A stretch of DNA of 35,038 nucleotides, taken from NCBI GenBank assembly GCA_034211275.1, contig JAXHTF010000053.1, positions 1-35,038 of the forward strand, read 5' to 3'. Every line of letters begins with the position of its first letter. Position 1 is the stretch's first letter. This document shows, one piece after another, positions 1 through 8,275 of this stretch. This DNA comes from Acidobacteriota bacterium. Its GTDB lineage: Bacteria; Acidobacteriota; Thermoanaerobaculia; Multivoradales; JAHZIX01. The notes under the pieces are model-generated. The model ran no database searches. It was not told the DNA's origin and was given only the letters and a program-made list of their open reading frames with translations. Made by a program: the position numbers and the translations under genes.

Positions 1-1143
1 CGCCACAACAATCGCAACTACTACTCCCGGGGCATTCAATCGGTGCTTGGCGTGACCCACAACACCGGCCGCGTTCGTCACGCCATGGAGTTCGGCGTGC
101 GCTACCACGAGGACGAAGAGGATCGGCTGCAGGCGGAGGACCTCTACCAGATGGTCGACGGCCGGCTGGTGCTGGGCCAGATCGGAGCTCCCGGCAGCCA
201 GAGCAACCGCGTCAGCGACGCCCAGGCCCTGGCCTTCTTCGCCCAGGACCGCATCACCTTCGGCGATTGGACCCTGACCCCGGGAGTGCGCTTCGAGACC
301 ATCGACTTCACCCGCCGGGATTTCGCCGGCGACGACCCGACCCGTAGCGCCGGCCCCACCCGAGTGCGGGAGAACGGCGTCGACGTGTGGATCCCCGGCA
401 TCGGCGTCGACTATCAGATCAACACCTCGGATCGCGTCTTCGCCGGTATCCACCGCGGCTTCGCGCCCCCCGGCGCCGGCGCCGCTCCGGAGACCAATCC
501 GGAGAAGAGCACCAACTACGAGCTCGGCTGGCGGCGCAACCGCGGCCCCTTGAGCTTCGAGGTCATCGGCTTCTTCAACGACTACGAGAATCTGCTGGGC
601 ACCGAGACCGTGGCCGGGGGCGGCGGCACCGCCGGCGACCAATTCAACGGCGGCGCGGTGGACGTCCAGGGGCTGGAAATCTCCGCCGGCTACGAGCTCG
701 GCGGCGCCCGTCACTGGCCGGTGTCGGTTCCCCTGCGGCTGGCCTACACCTACACGCAGTCGGAATTCAAGACCAGCTTCGAGAGTGACTTCGCCGATTG
801 GGAGCCGCAGGTGGAGGCTGGTGACGAGCTGCCCTACCTGCCGGAGAACCAGCTCAACGCCTCCGTCGGCGTGGTGGCTTCCCGTTGGGGTCTGCACCTC
901 AACGCCAACTACCAGGCCGCCATGCGCACCACCCCGGGGCAGGGCGCCGTCCCCAGCGATGAAGGCACCGACTCCCGAGTCCTCTTCGACCTGTCGGCGG
1001 ATTACACCCTGCTGTCCCGCTACCGGATCTTCGCCAGCCTGCGCAATTTGACCGACGAGACCTACATCGCCTCGCGGCGACCCTACGGCCTGCGCCCGGG
1101 GCTGCCGCGGACCCTGTTGGTGGGCTTCTCCGCCACGTTCTGA
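1..1143 (+). CDS. TonB-dependent receptor, FecA-like, C-terminal part (5' end outside window)
   Basis: The reading frame is open from base 1, so this is the last ~380 residues of an outer-membrane TonB-dependent receptor. The visible part is barrel: alternating aromatic/polar beta strands, the FAGIHRGFAPPGAG segment, an NPEKSTNYELGWR stretch typical of late barrel strands, and the terminal strand ending in Phe (GFSATF) that outer-membrane proteins use for assembly. The HRGFAPP region and overall layout resemble the ferric-citrate receptor family (FecA), which fits the ferric-iron ABC transporter starting 34 bases downstream on the same strand. The ligand cannot be settled without the plug domain. 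Inference: it brings a ferric chelate into the periplasm for the following FbpABC system, powered by the TonB complex near 27-29 kb. The plug and signal peptide lie upstream of the window. Confidence 0.85.
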   Translation, partial: RHNNRNYYSRGIQSVLGVTHNTGRVRHAMEFGVRYHEDEEDRLQAEDLYQMVDGRLVLGQIGAPGSQSNRVSDAQALAFFAQDRITFGDWTLTPGVRFETIDFTRRDFAGDDPTRSAGPTRVRENGVDVWIPGIGVDYQINTSDRVFAGIHRGFAPPGAGAAPETNPEKSTNYELGWRRNRGPLSFEVIGFFNDYENLLGTETVAGGGGTAGDQFNGGAVDVQGLEISAGYELGGARHWPVSVPLRLAYTYTQSEFKTSFESDFADWEPQVEAGDELPYLPENQLNASVGVVASRWGLHLNANYQAAMRTTPGQGAVPSDEGTDSRVLFDLSADYTLLSRYRIFASLRNLTDETYIASRRPYGLRPGLPRTLLVGFSATF

Positions 1144-1177
1144 TTCAGCCCCAGACCTAACCTAGAAAGTGATCGAT

Positions 1178-2197
1178 ATGTTGCGCACCCTTTGCTCCGT
1201 TCTGCTCCTCGGCCTTTTCCTGCTTCCCGGCGCCTGCGCCGCCCCCAGCGAGGAAGCGGAAACCGCCGGCGAGCCCCAGACCGTCACCATCTACAGCGGC
1301 CGCAATGAGAGCCTGGTGAAACCGCTGCTGGACCGCTTCGCTGAAGACAACGAAATCGAAATCCAGGTGCGCTACGGCTCCACCGCCGAGATGGCTGCGA
1401 CGCTGATGGAAGAGGGCGAAGCCACGCCGGCGGACCTCTTCATCTCCCAGGATGCCGCCGCCCTCGGCGCCCTGTCGTCGGCTCAGCAGCTGCTGCCGCT
1501 GCCCAAGACCGTTCTCGACCGCGTGCCCGCCGCCTATGCTTCCCCCAAGGGAGACTGGGTCGGCCTCTCCGGCCGTGCCCGGACGGTGGTGTACAACACC
1601 GAGCTGGTGCAACCGGAAGATCTGCCCCAGAGCCTGGAGGCGGTGACCGACCCGCGCTACAAGGGCCGCTTCGGCATCGCCCCCACCAACGCCTCCTTCC
1701 AGGCTCACATGGCCGCCTACCGCGCCGCCCGGGGGCCCGACGCGCTGGAGGAGTTGCTCGGCGGCATGAACGCCAACGAGCCGCGCTTCTATCCCAAAAA
1801 CAGCCCCATCGTGGAAGCGGTGCTGGCCGGCGAGATCGAGTGGGGGTTGGTCAATCACTACTACCTCTGGCGAGCCCTGGCGGAACGCCCGGATGCCCCC
1901 GGAGCCAACTTCTTCATGCCCGAGGGGCCGGTCTCCAGCTTCGTCAACCTGGCCGGCGTCGGCATGCTCCACAACACCGAGGCCAGCCGGGCGGTACTCG
2001 AGTTCCTTGTCTCCGACGAGGCTCAGGAGTATTTCGCCCAGGAGACCTTCGAGTACCCGCTGGTGCCCGGAGTCGCCGCCGCGGTAGACCTACCGCCGCT
2101 CTCGGAGTTGAAGAACACTCGGGTCGACTTCGCCGACGCCGGTGCCGTGCTCGAGGAAACCCTCGAAGCCATCCGGGCCAGCGGCCTGCTGCCCTAG
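1178..2197 (+). CDS. fbpA: Ferric iron ABC transporter, periplasmic binding protein (FbpA/FutA family)
   Basis: Extracellular solute-binding protein of 339 residues. A signal peptide (hydrophobic LLLGLFLLPG core) ends near ACA; Cys is present but the P-G-A context is not a good lipobox, so signal peptidase I cleavage is likely. The mature protein opens with VTIYSGRNE, the usual start of Fe(3+)-binding FbpA/FutA/IdiA proteins, and carries the NHYY tyrosine pair that ligates ferric iron in this family. I chose ATG 1178 over GTG 1169 because AGAAAG at 1164-1169 is then a ribosome site at 8 bases. It follows the FecA-like receptor by 34 bases and precedes the permease and ATPase, so all are probably cotranscribed. 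Related binding proteins for phosphonates or thiamine exist, but the tandem tyrosines and context favour iron. Confidence 0.88.
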   Translation: MLRTLCSVLLLGLFLLPGACAAPSEEAETAGEPQTVTIYSGRNESLVKPLLDRFAEDNEIEIQVRYGSTAEMAATLMEEGEATPADLFISQDAAALGALSSAQQLLPLPKTVLDRVPAAYASPKGDWVGLSGRARTVVYNTELVQPEDLPQSLEAVTDPRYKGRFGIAPTNASFQAHMAAYRAARGPDALEELLGGMNANEPRFYPKNSPIVEAVLAGEIEWGLVNHYYLWRALAERPDAPGANFFMPEGPVSSFVNLAGVGMLHNTEASRAVLEFLVSDEAQEYFAQETFEYPLVPGVAAAVDLPPLSELKNTRVDFADAGAVLEETLEAIRASGLLP

Positions 2198-2216
2198 GCC
2201 TCGGAGAACCGACCTC

Positions 2217-3911
2217 TTGGCCGCCCCTCCCGCATCCGCCGCCTCCCTCCCCGCCGCCGGGGTGGCTCGGCGAGGAGTGCGCCGCTGGGGCCGGTCCGGA
2301 GCCCGCGGCGGTGGCGGGCTGCTCGCCATTCCCGCCTGCCTGGTGGCGACCTTCGCCGTCCTCCCTCTGGTCTACATCTTCCTGCGCGCCGGCCAGGCGG
2401 GGCTGGAGAGTTACCTCCAAAGGGTCTTCTCCGCCACCACCTTCGAGCTGCTGACCAACACCCTGCTCTTGATGGCCGGGGTGGTGGCCCTGAGCCTCGC
2501 CCTCGCTCTGCCCCTGGCCTGGCTGGTGAGCCGGACGGACCTTCCCGGCCGCCGGCTGTGGGCGGTGTTGGGAGCCCTGCCCCTGGTCTTCCCGTCCTAC
2601 GTCGCCGCCTTCGCGCTGGTGGCGGTGCTGGGGCCGCGAGGCTATCTTCAAGGTTGGCTCGCACCGCTGGGGATCGAGCGGCTGCCGGACCTCGCCTACG
2701 GCTACCCTGGCGCCCTCCTGGCCCTCGGCCTCTTCACCTATCCCTACATCTACCTGCTGGTGGTGGCGGCTCTGGAGCGCATCGACCCGGCCTTGGAGGA
2801 AAGCTCCCGAGCCCTCGGCCGCGGACGCTGGGAGTCCTTCTTCCGAGTCATCCTGCCGCAGCTCCGCCCGGCACTGGTGGGCGGCGGTCTGCTGGTGGCC
2901 CTCTACGTGCTCTCGGACTTCGGCGCCGTCTCCATCGTGCGCTTCCCGACCTTCACCCTGTCCATCTACAGCGCCTATCAAAGCCTCTTCGACCGCTCCG
3001 TCGCCGCGGCGCTGGCCACGGTGTTGGTGGCGACCAGCCTGGGCGTGCTGGCCCTGGAAGCCTGGCTTCTGCGCCGCAGCCGTCCCCTGCCCCCACGCCC
3101 CTCACGGCCGGCACCGATGCTGCGGCTGGGGCGCTGGCGCTGGCCCGCGCTGCTCTTCACCACGTCCCTGGCGATGCTCACCCTCGTCCTGCCGCTGGGG
3201 GTGGTGACCTTCTGGGGCTTGCGCGGATTGTGGCTCGGCCGCAGCCTGGGCAGCGCCGGTCAGGCCGCCGTCAACTCCCTGGGCACCTCCGCCGCCGCGG
3301 CGCTGGTGACGGTGGTGTTGGCGCTGCCGGTGGCGGCCTGGGCGGTGCGCTCCGGCGGCCGCCTGCCCAAGGTCGTGGAGCGCCTGGCATCCGCGGGCTT
3401 CGCGCTGCCGGGACTGGTCATCGCCCTCTCCCTGGTCTTCTTCACCAGCCGCTTCGCCCGGCCGCTCTACCAAACGTTGGCAGTACTGGTGGCGGCCTAC
3501 GTGGTGCGCTTCCTGCCCCAGGCACTGGCGGCCCTCCGAGGCTCCCTGCTAAGCGTGTCCCCGGCGCTGGAGGAAGCCGGCCGCAGCCTGGGCAAGAACG
3601 GGTTGAAGGTGCTCTCCACCATCACCGTGCCGCTGGTGCGCCCCGGCCTCGTCGCCGGCGCCGCGCTGGTCTTCCTCACAGCCCTCAAAGAGCTGCCGGC
3701 AACCCTGCTGCTGCGCCCCATCGGCTTCGAGACCCTCGCCACCCGCATCTGGAGCACCGCCGCGGAGGGCATCTACAGTGAAGCCTCCCTGCCCGCCCTA
3801 TGGCTGATTCTGGTCTCTGCCCCGCCGGTCTACGCGCTGATCATCCGGCCGTCCCTGGAGCCTCGGAAGAGCCTCGGGAAGGACAAGAGCTCGGGAGGGC
3901 TCGAAGCATGA
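2217..3911 (+). CDS. fbpB: Ferric iron ABC transporter, fused double permease (FbpB family)
   Basis: Inner-membrane permease of about 564 residues made of two MetI-like halves in one chain, as in FbpB/SfuB. Each half has about six membrane helices and its own cytoplasmic EAA loop for docking the ATPase: EESSRALGRGRWESFF in the first half and EEAGRSLGKNGLKVLS in the second. The start is uncertain. TTG 2217 lies 20 bases after the fbpA stop with GGAG at 2203-2206. An ATG at 2142 inside fbpA would add an unlikely Cys/Pro/Arg-rich leader, and GTG 2262 is also possible. The N-terminal ~40 residues before the first helix are Arg/Gly-rich. Its stop overlaps the start of the ATPase gene (ATGA), so the two are translationally coupled. 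Confidence 0.87.
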   Translation: MAAPPASAASLPAAGVARRGVRRWGRSGARGGGGLLAIPACLVATFAVLPLVYIFLRAGQAGLESYLQRVFSATTFELLTNTLLLMAGVVALSLALALPLAWLVSRTDLPGRRLWAVLGALPLVFPSYVAAFALVAVLGPRGYLQGWLAPLGIERLPDLAYGYPGALLALGLFTYPYIYLLVVAALERIDPALEESSRALGRGRWESFFRVILPQLRPALVGGGLLVALYVLSDFGAVSIVRFPTFTLSIYSAYQSLFDRSVAAALATVLVATSLGVLALEAWLLRRSRPLPPRPSRPAPMLRLGRWRWPALLFTTSLAMLTLVLPLGVVTFWGLRGLWLGRSLGSAGQAAVNSLGTSAAAALVTVVLALPVAAWAVRSGGRLPKVVERLASAGFALPGLVIALSLVFFTSRFARPLYQTLAVLVAAYVVRFLPQALAALRGSLLSVSPALEEAGRSLGKNGLKVLSTITVPLVRPGLVAGAALVFLTALKELPATLLLRPIGFETLATRIWSTAAEGIYSEASLPALWLILVSAPPVYALIIRPSLEPRKSLGKDKSSGGLEA

Positions 3912-4939
3912 GCTCTTCCCCGATTCTGCGCATCGAAGATCTGTGGGTGCGCTACGGAGACACCGTCGCCGTCGCCGGCGCCCACCTGGAGGTCCCGGAA
4001 CGCTGTCTGCTGGCCCTGGTGGGCGCCAGCGGCTGCGGCAAGACCAGCCTGCTGCGGGCCATCGCCGGCTTCGAGCCCCTGAGCTCCGGGCGCATCGAGA
4101 TCGAAGGCCGGGTTGTGGCGGACGACATCACTTGGGTGCCGCCGGAACGCCGGCGGGTGGGCATGGTCTTCCAGCAAGGAGCCCTCTTCCCCCATCTGAC
4201 GGTGCAACAGAACGTGCTCTACGGCCTCAGCCGCCGGGAGCAGGCCCGCGCCCAGGAGGTGCTACAGCTGGTACGCCTGGAACATCTGGCGGAGCGCTTC
4301 CCCGACGAGCTCTCCGGCGGCCAGCAACAGCGGGTCGCCCTCGCCCGGGCCCTCGCCCCGGCACCGGAAATGGTGCTGCTGGACGAGCCCTTCGCCAATC
4401 TCGACGCGGCCCTCCGCCAGCGGCTGCGGGAAGAGGTGCGGAGCATCCTGGAGGCCGCCGGCACCACCGCGGTGCTGGTTACCCACGACCAGGAGGAGGC
4501 CCTCAGCGTCGCCGACCGGGTGGCGGTGATGGCCGACGGCCGCATCCTCCAGGAGGGGCCGCCGGAGCGCATCTATCACCATCCCGAGACCTTGGCAGTG
4601 GCACGCTTCCTGGGCGACGGCCAGCTGGTGCCCTGCACGGTGAGCGGCGGCGTGGTGCGCTCCTCCTTCGGCACCGCTTTCAGCGACGCCCCCGACGGTC
4701 CCGGCCGCCTCTTCGTACGCCCGGAGGACCTGCTGGTGATGCCCGCCGGCCACGATCAAGGTCTCCCCGGCGAAGTCGTCCGCCGACGCTTCTTCGGCCA
4801 CGATCTACTGTCGGAGATCCACCTGGAAAACGGCGAGCACGTCCACGTCCGCCAACTCTCCTCCGCCAGCTCCACCACCGGCACCGCCGTGCGGGTGCGG
4901 CTGCGCGAGAAGGCGTTTCGGGTGTTTCCGGCGGATTGA
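3908..4939 (+). CDS. fbpC: Ferric iron ABC transporter, ATP-binding protein (FbpC family)
   Basis: Cytoplasmic ATPase of 343 residues. Visible motifs in order are Walker A GASGCGKTS (about residue 39), Q-loop VGMVFQQGALFPH, signature LSGGQQQR, Walker B MVLLDEPFANLD, and the switch His in VLVTHDQEEAL. After about residue 240 there is a TOBE-type regulatory domain (LFVRPEDLL...), as in the FbpC/PotA/CysA group. The ATG at 3908 overlaps the fbpB stop. Together with fbpA and fbpB it makes a complete ferric-iron importer. The stop codon is followed at once by the first copy of the 20-bp direct repeat that brackets the higBA module. Confidence 0.9.
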   Translation: MSSSPILRIEDLWVRYGDTVAVAGAHLEVPERCLLALVGASGCGKTSLLRAIAGFEPLSSGRIEIEGRVVADDITWVPPERRRVGMVFQQGALFPHLTVQQNVLYGLSRREQARAQEVLQLVRLEHLAERFPDELSGGQQQRVALARALAPAPEMVLLDEPFANLDAALRQRLREEVRSILEAAGTTAVLVTHDQEEALSVADRVAVMADGRILQEGPPERIYHHPETLAVARFLGDGQLVPCTVSGGVVRSSFGTAFSDAPDGPGRLFVRPEDLLVMPAGHDQGLPGEVVRRRFFGHDLLSEIHLENGEHVHVRQLSSASSTTGTAVRVRLREKAFRVFPAD

Positions 4940-4959
4940 GCTGACTCAGGGCTCCCGCC
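4940..4959. repeat. Direct repeat, left copy, flanking higBA
   Basis: The 20-mer GCTGACTCAGGGCTCCCGCC begins at the first base after the fbpC stop codon. An identical copy in the same orientation lies at 5873-5892. The two copies enclose 913 bases containing only higB, higA and their flanks. A chance exact 20-mer recurrence within 1 kb is very unlikely. Confidence 0.9.
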
Positions 4960-5038
4960 AATCCCCCCATCGGTTTTCAGCAATCTCTCGCCAGTCTGCC
5001 ATCCTTTCCGCCTCCTGAGCTCGATAAGCGACTTAGGT

Positions 5039-5066
5039 TTGACCAACGGTCGCGAAGCTCGATAGA
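5039..5066 (+). promoter_or_regulatory. Candidate promoter of higBA
   Basis: TTGACC (5039-5044) and GATAGA (5061-5066) are separated by 16 bases, about 50 bases upstream of the higB start. The region also holds an 11-base inverted-repeat motif GACCAACGGTC (5041-5051) and an AGCTC-gata-GAGCT dyad (5056-5069) that could be the HigA operator, since HigA antitoxins normally repress their own promoter. The assignment is by eye only. Confidence 0.35.
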
Positions 5067-5117
5067 GCTGTCGCTACTACCCCAGCCGAGTTGCCGAATA
5101 TGAACCTGGAGGTTAAA

Positions 5118-5519
5118 ATGAAGCTTCAAACCGTCCGCGCCGAGAACTGGCGCGTGCTGGCGATGTGTACGGAAAGAGGAGACTGCCCGCTACTGGATTT
5201 TCTCACCAGCTTAGAAGGCCAACTAGCCAAAGACGGACGTCGGATGCTGAGGCTTCTTGCTCGGGTTGCAAGCCTAGGTCCACCCAAGAACACCGAGATC
5301 TCTCACCAGCTGGACCCGGGGGTCTGGGAGTTCATCCAAGGGCGGCTCCGGGTCCTCTGGTTCTACGATGAGGGAAAGCTGGTCTTGTGTAGCCACGGCT
5401 TCGTAAAGAAGCAGCAGAAGACTCCCCGCGCAGAGCTGGAAAGAGCCAAGACCATGCGCCGCCGGTATCTGGAAGCAAAGAGACGAGGCAACTTGAGAGT
5501 GGAAGGAGCAGCCCCATGA
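5118..5519 (+). CDS. higB: HigB/RelE-superfamily toxin (phage-derived Gp49-like)
   Basis: Small basic protein of 133 residues matching the Gp49-like HigB family by its core: VWEFIQGRLRVLWFYDEGK followed by LVLCSHGFVKKQQKTP and ERAKTMRRRYLEAKRRG. In the family this is the beta sheet and the C-terminal Lys/Arg helix of ribosome-dependent mRNA interferases. The ATG at 5118 is preceded by TGGAGG (5107-5112) at 5 bases and is preferred to ATG 5100 or TTG 5091. Its stop overlaps the antitoxin start (ATGA), and toxin-first order is typical of higBA. Base composition looks less GC-rich than the neighbouring iron genes, and the module is bracketed by a 20-bp direct repeat, which suggests acquisition. 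Toxicity is inferred from family membership. Confidence 0.82.
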   Translation: MKLQTVRAENWRVLAMCTERGDCPLLDFLTSLEGQLAKDGRRMLRLLARVASLGPPKNTEISHQLDPGVWEFIQGRLRVLWFYDEGKLVLCSHGFVKKQQKTPRAELERAKTMRRRYLEAKRRGNLRVEGAAP

Positions 5520-5845
5520 AGCCCAAGAACTTCGATGATCTCTACCGCAACGCCGAAAGCCATGACGACTACTGGGCCGCTGGGGTCGTCCAGGACTTCA
5601 CCGAAGCGATCTTCCAGCGGATGGAGAGCGAGGGGGTCTCCCGGTCCGAGCTCGCCCGGCGGCTGGAAACCTCCCCCGCCTACATCACCAAGATCCTGCG
5701 CGGCGACGGCAACTTCACCATCGCCACCATGGTGCGGCTCGCCCGAGCCCTGGACATGGAGCTCAAGATCGAGCTCCAGCCGCAGGCAAGCTCGTCGCAA
5801 GCTGGCCAGGCTATCCCAGGCCGACCAACGGTCCTCGCGACGTGA
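5516..5845 (+). CDS. higA: HigA-type antitoxin, XRE-family helix-turn-helix
   Basis: Protein of 109 residues with an N-terminal toxin-binding region (about 1-35) and an XRE helix-turn-helix near residues 40-92: GVSRSELARRLETSPAYITKILRG then NFTIATMVRLARALDMEL. HigA antitoxins of this group neutralise HigB and bind their own operator through this domain. The start overlaps the higB stop by 4 bases. The last codons contain a second copy of GACCAACGGTC (5823-5833), the same 11-mer that lies in the presumed higBA promoter. The gene is followed by a weak hairpin (GCTC-ctcg-GAGC, 5847-5858) with a short T run and then, in the opposite orientation, the end of the Kelch-PQQ gene. Confidence 0.85.
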   Translation: MKPKNFDDLYRNAESHDDYWAAGVVQDFTEAIFQRMESEGVSRSELARRLETSPAYITKILRGDGNFTIATMVRLARALDMELKIELQPQASSSQAGQAIPGRPTVLAT

Positions 5846-5872
5846 GGCTCCTCGGAGCTTTCGACAGAAAAG

Positions 5873-5892
5873 GCTGACTCAGGGCTCCCGCC
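5873..5892. repeat. Direct repeat, right copy, flanking higBA
   Basis: Perfect second copy of the 20-mer at 4940-4959. It overlaps the stop codon (5879-5881, minus strand) and last codons of the Kelch-PQQ gene. The left copy therefore carries a duplicate of the 3' end of that gene, the pattern left when a cassette enters at a gene's 3' end and duplicates or reconstitutes the target. Confidence 0.9.
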
Positions 5893-8221
5893 GCGCCACC
5901 ACCGCATCGCCGGAAGGCTCGGGGGCAGAAGGAGTGTCGAGACCGATGCGGAGGATTTCGCTGCCGGTGCGGACGAAGAAGGCGCCGGGGATGGCGGCGA
6001 CGCCGTAGACGGTGTCGTCGGTGGGGAGAGAGTTTTCCGCCACAGGGCCCGGACCTTCGGCAGTGGGCTTGAGCACTGCGGTGGTGCCTTCCTTGGTGAA
6101 GAAAAACGCGTAGTCGCCGGCGGCGATGGGGGACGCCCAGCAGGCGGCGCCCAGACGATGGCGCCAGCGTAGGTGGCCGTCCTGGCGGTCGACACAGTGG
6201 GCCACGCCGGATTTGTTGACGAAGAGCACGCAGTCGCCCATCACCAGCGGCGAACCGAAGCCCGAGGACACGCCCTCGGCGTGCCACAGGACTTCCGCCT
6301 TGCCCGGACCGCCCGCCGCCACGGGGCGCAAGGCGAGGCTCTGGCCGGCCTCGGAGCTCGCCGCCACCACCAGATCTCCCGCCACGACCACCGACGGCAC
6401 GTGATTCTTCTCGATGCCTTCCACCTGCCAGAGGCGCTCGCCGGTGGCCGCGTCCAGGGCCTCGACCCGGCCCGCGGCGCTGCTCACCAAAAGGTTTCGA
6501 TCCGCAGCGGAGACCACCACCGGCGTGGTCCAGGCAACCTTCGACGGGCGCTCCGCCATCCAGCGGGTCTCTCCCGTCCCCTTGTCCAGCGCCAAGAAGT
6601 AAGACGGCCCTTCGTGAGTCACCTGCACGATCACCGCCTCGTCGGTCTGCACCAGCGAGCTACCCACTCCATGATTGCCTTCGAACTCACCGTGCTCCCG
6701 GGTCAGGGAGCGCTGCCACCGGGTTTCGCCGCGGTGATCCAACGCCACCACGTCCCCGCTCTCCCAAAATGCGTAGACTCCCTCGCCGTCCACCACCGGG
6801 GTGGGCGCTCCCTTGCTCACCATGTTGCTGGAGGGAATGCGCTGGCTGGCGTCGAAGAGCCGGCGCCAGCGGACTTCTCCGGTTCCACGGTCGAGGGCGG
6901 AGAGGATCAGGCTCTCCTTCTCCTCACCTTCCACCGAGGTGACGAAGACCTGCTGGCCCCAGACCACCGGCGACGACTGGCCGTAGCCGGGCAGGGAAGC
7001 CCGCCAGGCCACATTGTGCTCCGGGGACCACTCCATGGGCATGGCCTCGGAGCGCACGACACCGTCGCCGGCACCGCGAAAGCCGGGCCAGGACGCGGTC
7101 TCCTTCTCCGCTTCCATCTCGGCCTCAGCCTCCATCCCGTCGGCAGCTGGCTCCTCCACGTCCCGCGCCGGGCCTGCTTCCCCCTTCGCGGCCAGTAGCG
7201 CCGTCAGACTCTGGCTCTCGACGCTGGCGAGGTGTCCCTCGCGGCTGGCGCCGCCGACGAAGAGCAGCCGGTCGCCGTGGGGCAGCAGCCGGTGGAAGAA
7301 GCGCGGTTGTTGCAGCTGCCCGAGGTCCTGCCGCCAGGTCTCGGAACCCGGCTCCAGGACGTGGATCCGGCCGTTGGCGCCGGAGAGGAAGACATGGTCG
7401 TCGACGCCAAAGGCGGAGACCCCGAAGCCCCTCATGCGGCCGCCCATGTCCGGCAGCTGCGGGCCCGGGTTCCAGGTTCCGGTAGCCGTATCGAAGACGT
7501 CGACTCGGCGGCTGGTGCCGTCGGAGCTCAAGCCTCCCAGAGCGTAGACCTTGCCCCCGGCAGCGGCCGCCGCCAAGGCACGGCGCTGGAACCCCTGAGG
7601 CCGGGCGACCCACTGGAGCTCCTCCGCCGACAGGTCGAGCATCACCATCTCGTCGTGCCACACCGGCTCCTGCTCCGCTCCCCGCAGCTGCCAGCCGCCG
7701 ACGACATAGAGCGTGTCTCCCATCACCACCGCATCATGGGAGGAGCGGCCCGAGGGCAGCGGCGGCAGCTCGACCCAGCGCTCCTCGCCGGGCTCATAAC
7801 AGGCCACCTCGGCGATGGAAATCAGGTCTTCCTCGTCTCCCTGGGAGTTGCGAGCGGTGAGGCCACCGACCCGGCACACCCGGTCACCGTGGGCCACCAA
7901 CGGGATGCCCTGGAGGCCCTGGACCTCTCCCAGATCCTCCCAGGTGCTTCCCTCGGAGCGCAGATCGAGGCGGCGAAAGTGGTGACTGAGGTTCTCGATG
8001 GAATGTTCGTGGGTCTCCCCGACGTGGCCACCGTAGATGTAGAGGTAGTCCCCGGCCACCGCGCCGCCGAAGCTGGCCACCGCCTCGGGCATGGGAGAGA
8101 GCATGACGCTCTCCTCAGCCATGGCAGGCGCTGCGGGCATCAGGAAGAACGACACCAAGAGAGTCAGCGCCGCGAGAGCAGGTCCCTCGACGAGCCTGCG
8201 GAATGATTCGAGATACTTCAT
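5879..8221 (-). CDS. Exported double beta-propeller protein: Kelch domain plus PQQ (BamB-like) domain
   Basis: Protein of 780 residues with a signal peptide (LALL-type hydrophobic core, cleavage near APAMA). Residues ~40-355 form Kelch repeats (for example GDTLYVVGGW, GKVYALGGL, DRLLFVGGA). Residues ~356-385 are an acidic Glu/Ala linker. Residues ~386-770 form a PQQ/BamB-like propeller with repeated ALDxxTGExxW blades (ALDRGTGEVRW, ALDKGTGETRW, ALDAATGERLW). The ATG 8221 has AGAAGGA at about 7 bases. It starts 54 bases after the haem-receptor stop, so the two are probably cotranscribed. No catalytic residues are recognisable; propellers of these kinds bind proteins or sugars, and blade sequence alone does not prove a PQQ cofactor. 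Inference: a periplasmic or surface partner of the receptor. Confidence 0.82.
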   Translation of the reverse strand: MKYLESFRRLVEGPALAALTLLVSFFLMPAAPAMAEESVMLSPMPEAVASFGGAVAGDYLYIYGGHVGETHEHSIENLSHHFRRLDLRSEGSTWEDLGEVQGLQGIPLVAHGDRVCRVGGLTARNSQGDEEDLISIAEVACYEPGEERWVELPPLPSGRSSHDAVVMGDTLYVVGGWQLRGAEQEPVWHDEMVMLDLSAEELQWVARPQGFQRRALAAAAAGGKVYALGGLSSDGTSRRVDVFDTATGTWNPGPQLPDMGGRMRGFGVSAFGVDDHVFLSGANGRIHVLEPGSETWRQDLGQLQQPRFFHRLLPHGDRLLFVGGASREGHLASVESQSLTALLAAKGEAGPARDVEEPAADGMEAEAEMEAEKETASWPGFRGAGDGVVRSEAMPMEWSPEHNVAWRASLPGYGQSSPVVWGQQVFVTSVEGEEKESLILSALDRGTGEVRWRRLFDASQRIPSSNMVSKGAPTPVVDGEGVYAFWESGDVVALDHRGETRWQRSLTREHGEFEGNHGVGSSLVQTDEAVIVQVTHEGPSYFLALDKGTGETRWMAERPSKVAWTTPVVVSAADRNLLVSSAAGRVEALDAATGERLWQVEGIEKNHVPSVVVAGDLVVAASSEAGQSLALRPVAAGGPGKAEVLWHAEGVSSGFGSPLVMGDCVLFVNKSGVAHCVDRQDGHLRWRHRLGAACWASPIAAGDYAFFFTKEGTTAVLKPTAEGPGPVAENSLPTDDTVYGVAAIPGAFFVRTGSEILRIGLDTPSAPEPSGDAVVARREP

Positions 8222-8275
8222 GATGATTCCTTCTCATACGGAGCTCAGCCTCACGGGCGAGCTCCTTGCAGATCA

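Noticed and set aside
4940-5892. Insertion sequence or integron around higBA
   Set aside because: There is no transposase, integrase, terminal inverted repeats or attC-like site. Only the direct repeats and the toxin-antitoxin genes are seen.
6173-8206. Long plus-strand frames opposite the Kelch-PQQ gene
   Set aside because: They are antisense shadows; the minus strand has a signal peptide, a ribosome site and repeated propeller motifs.
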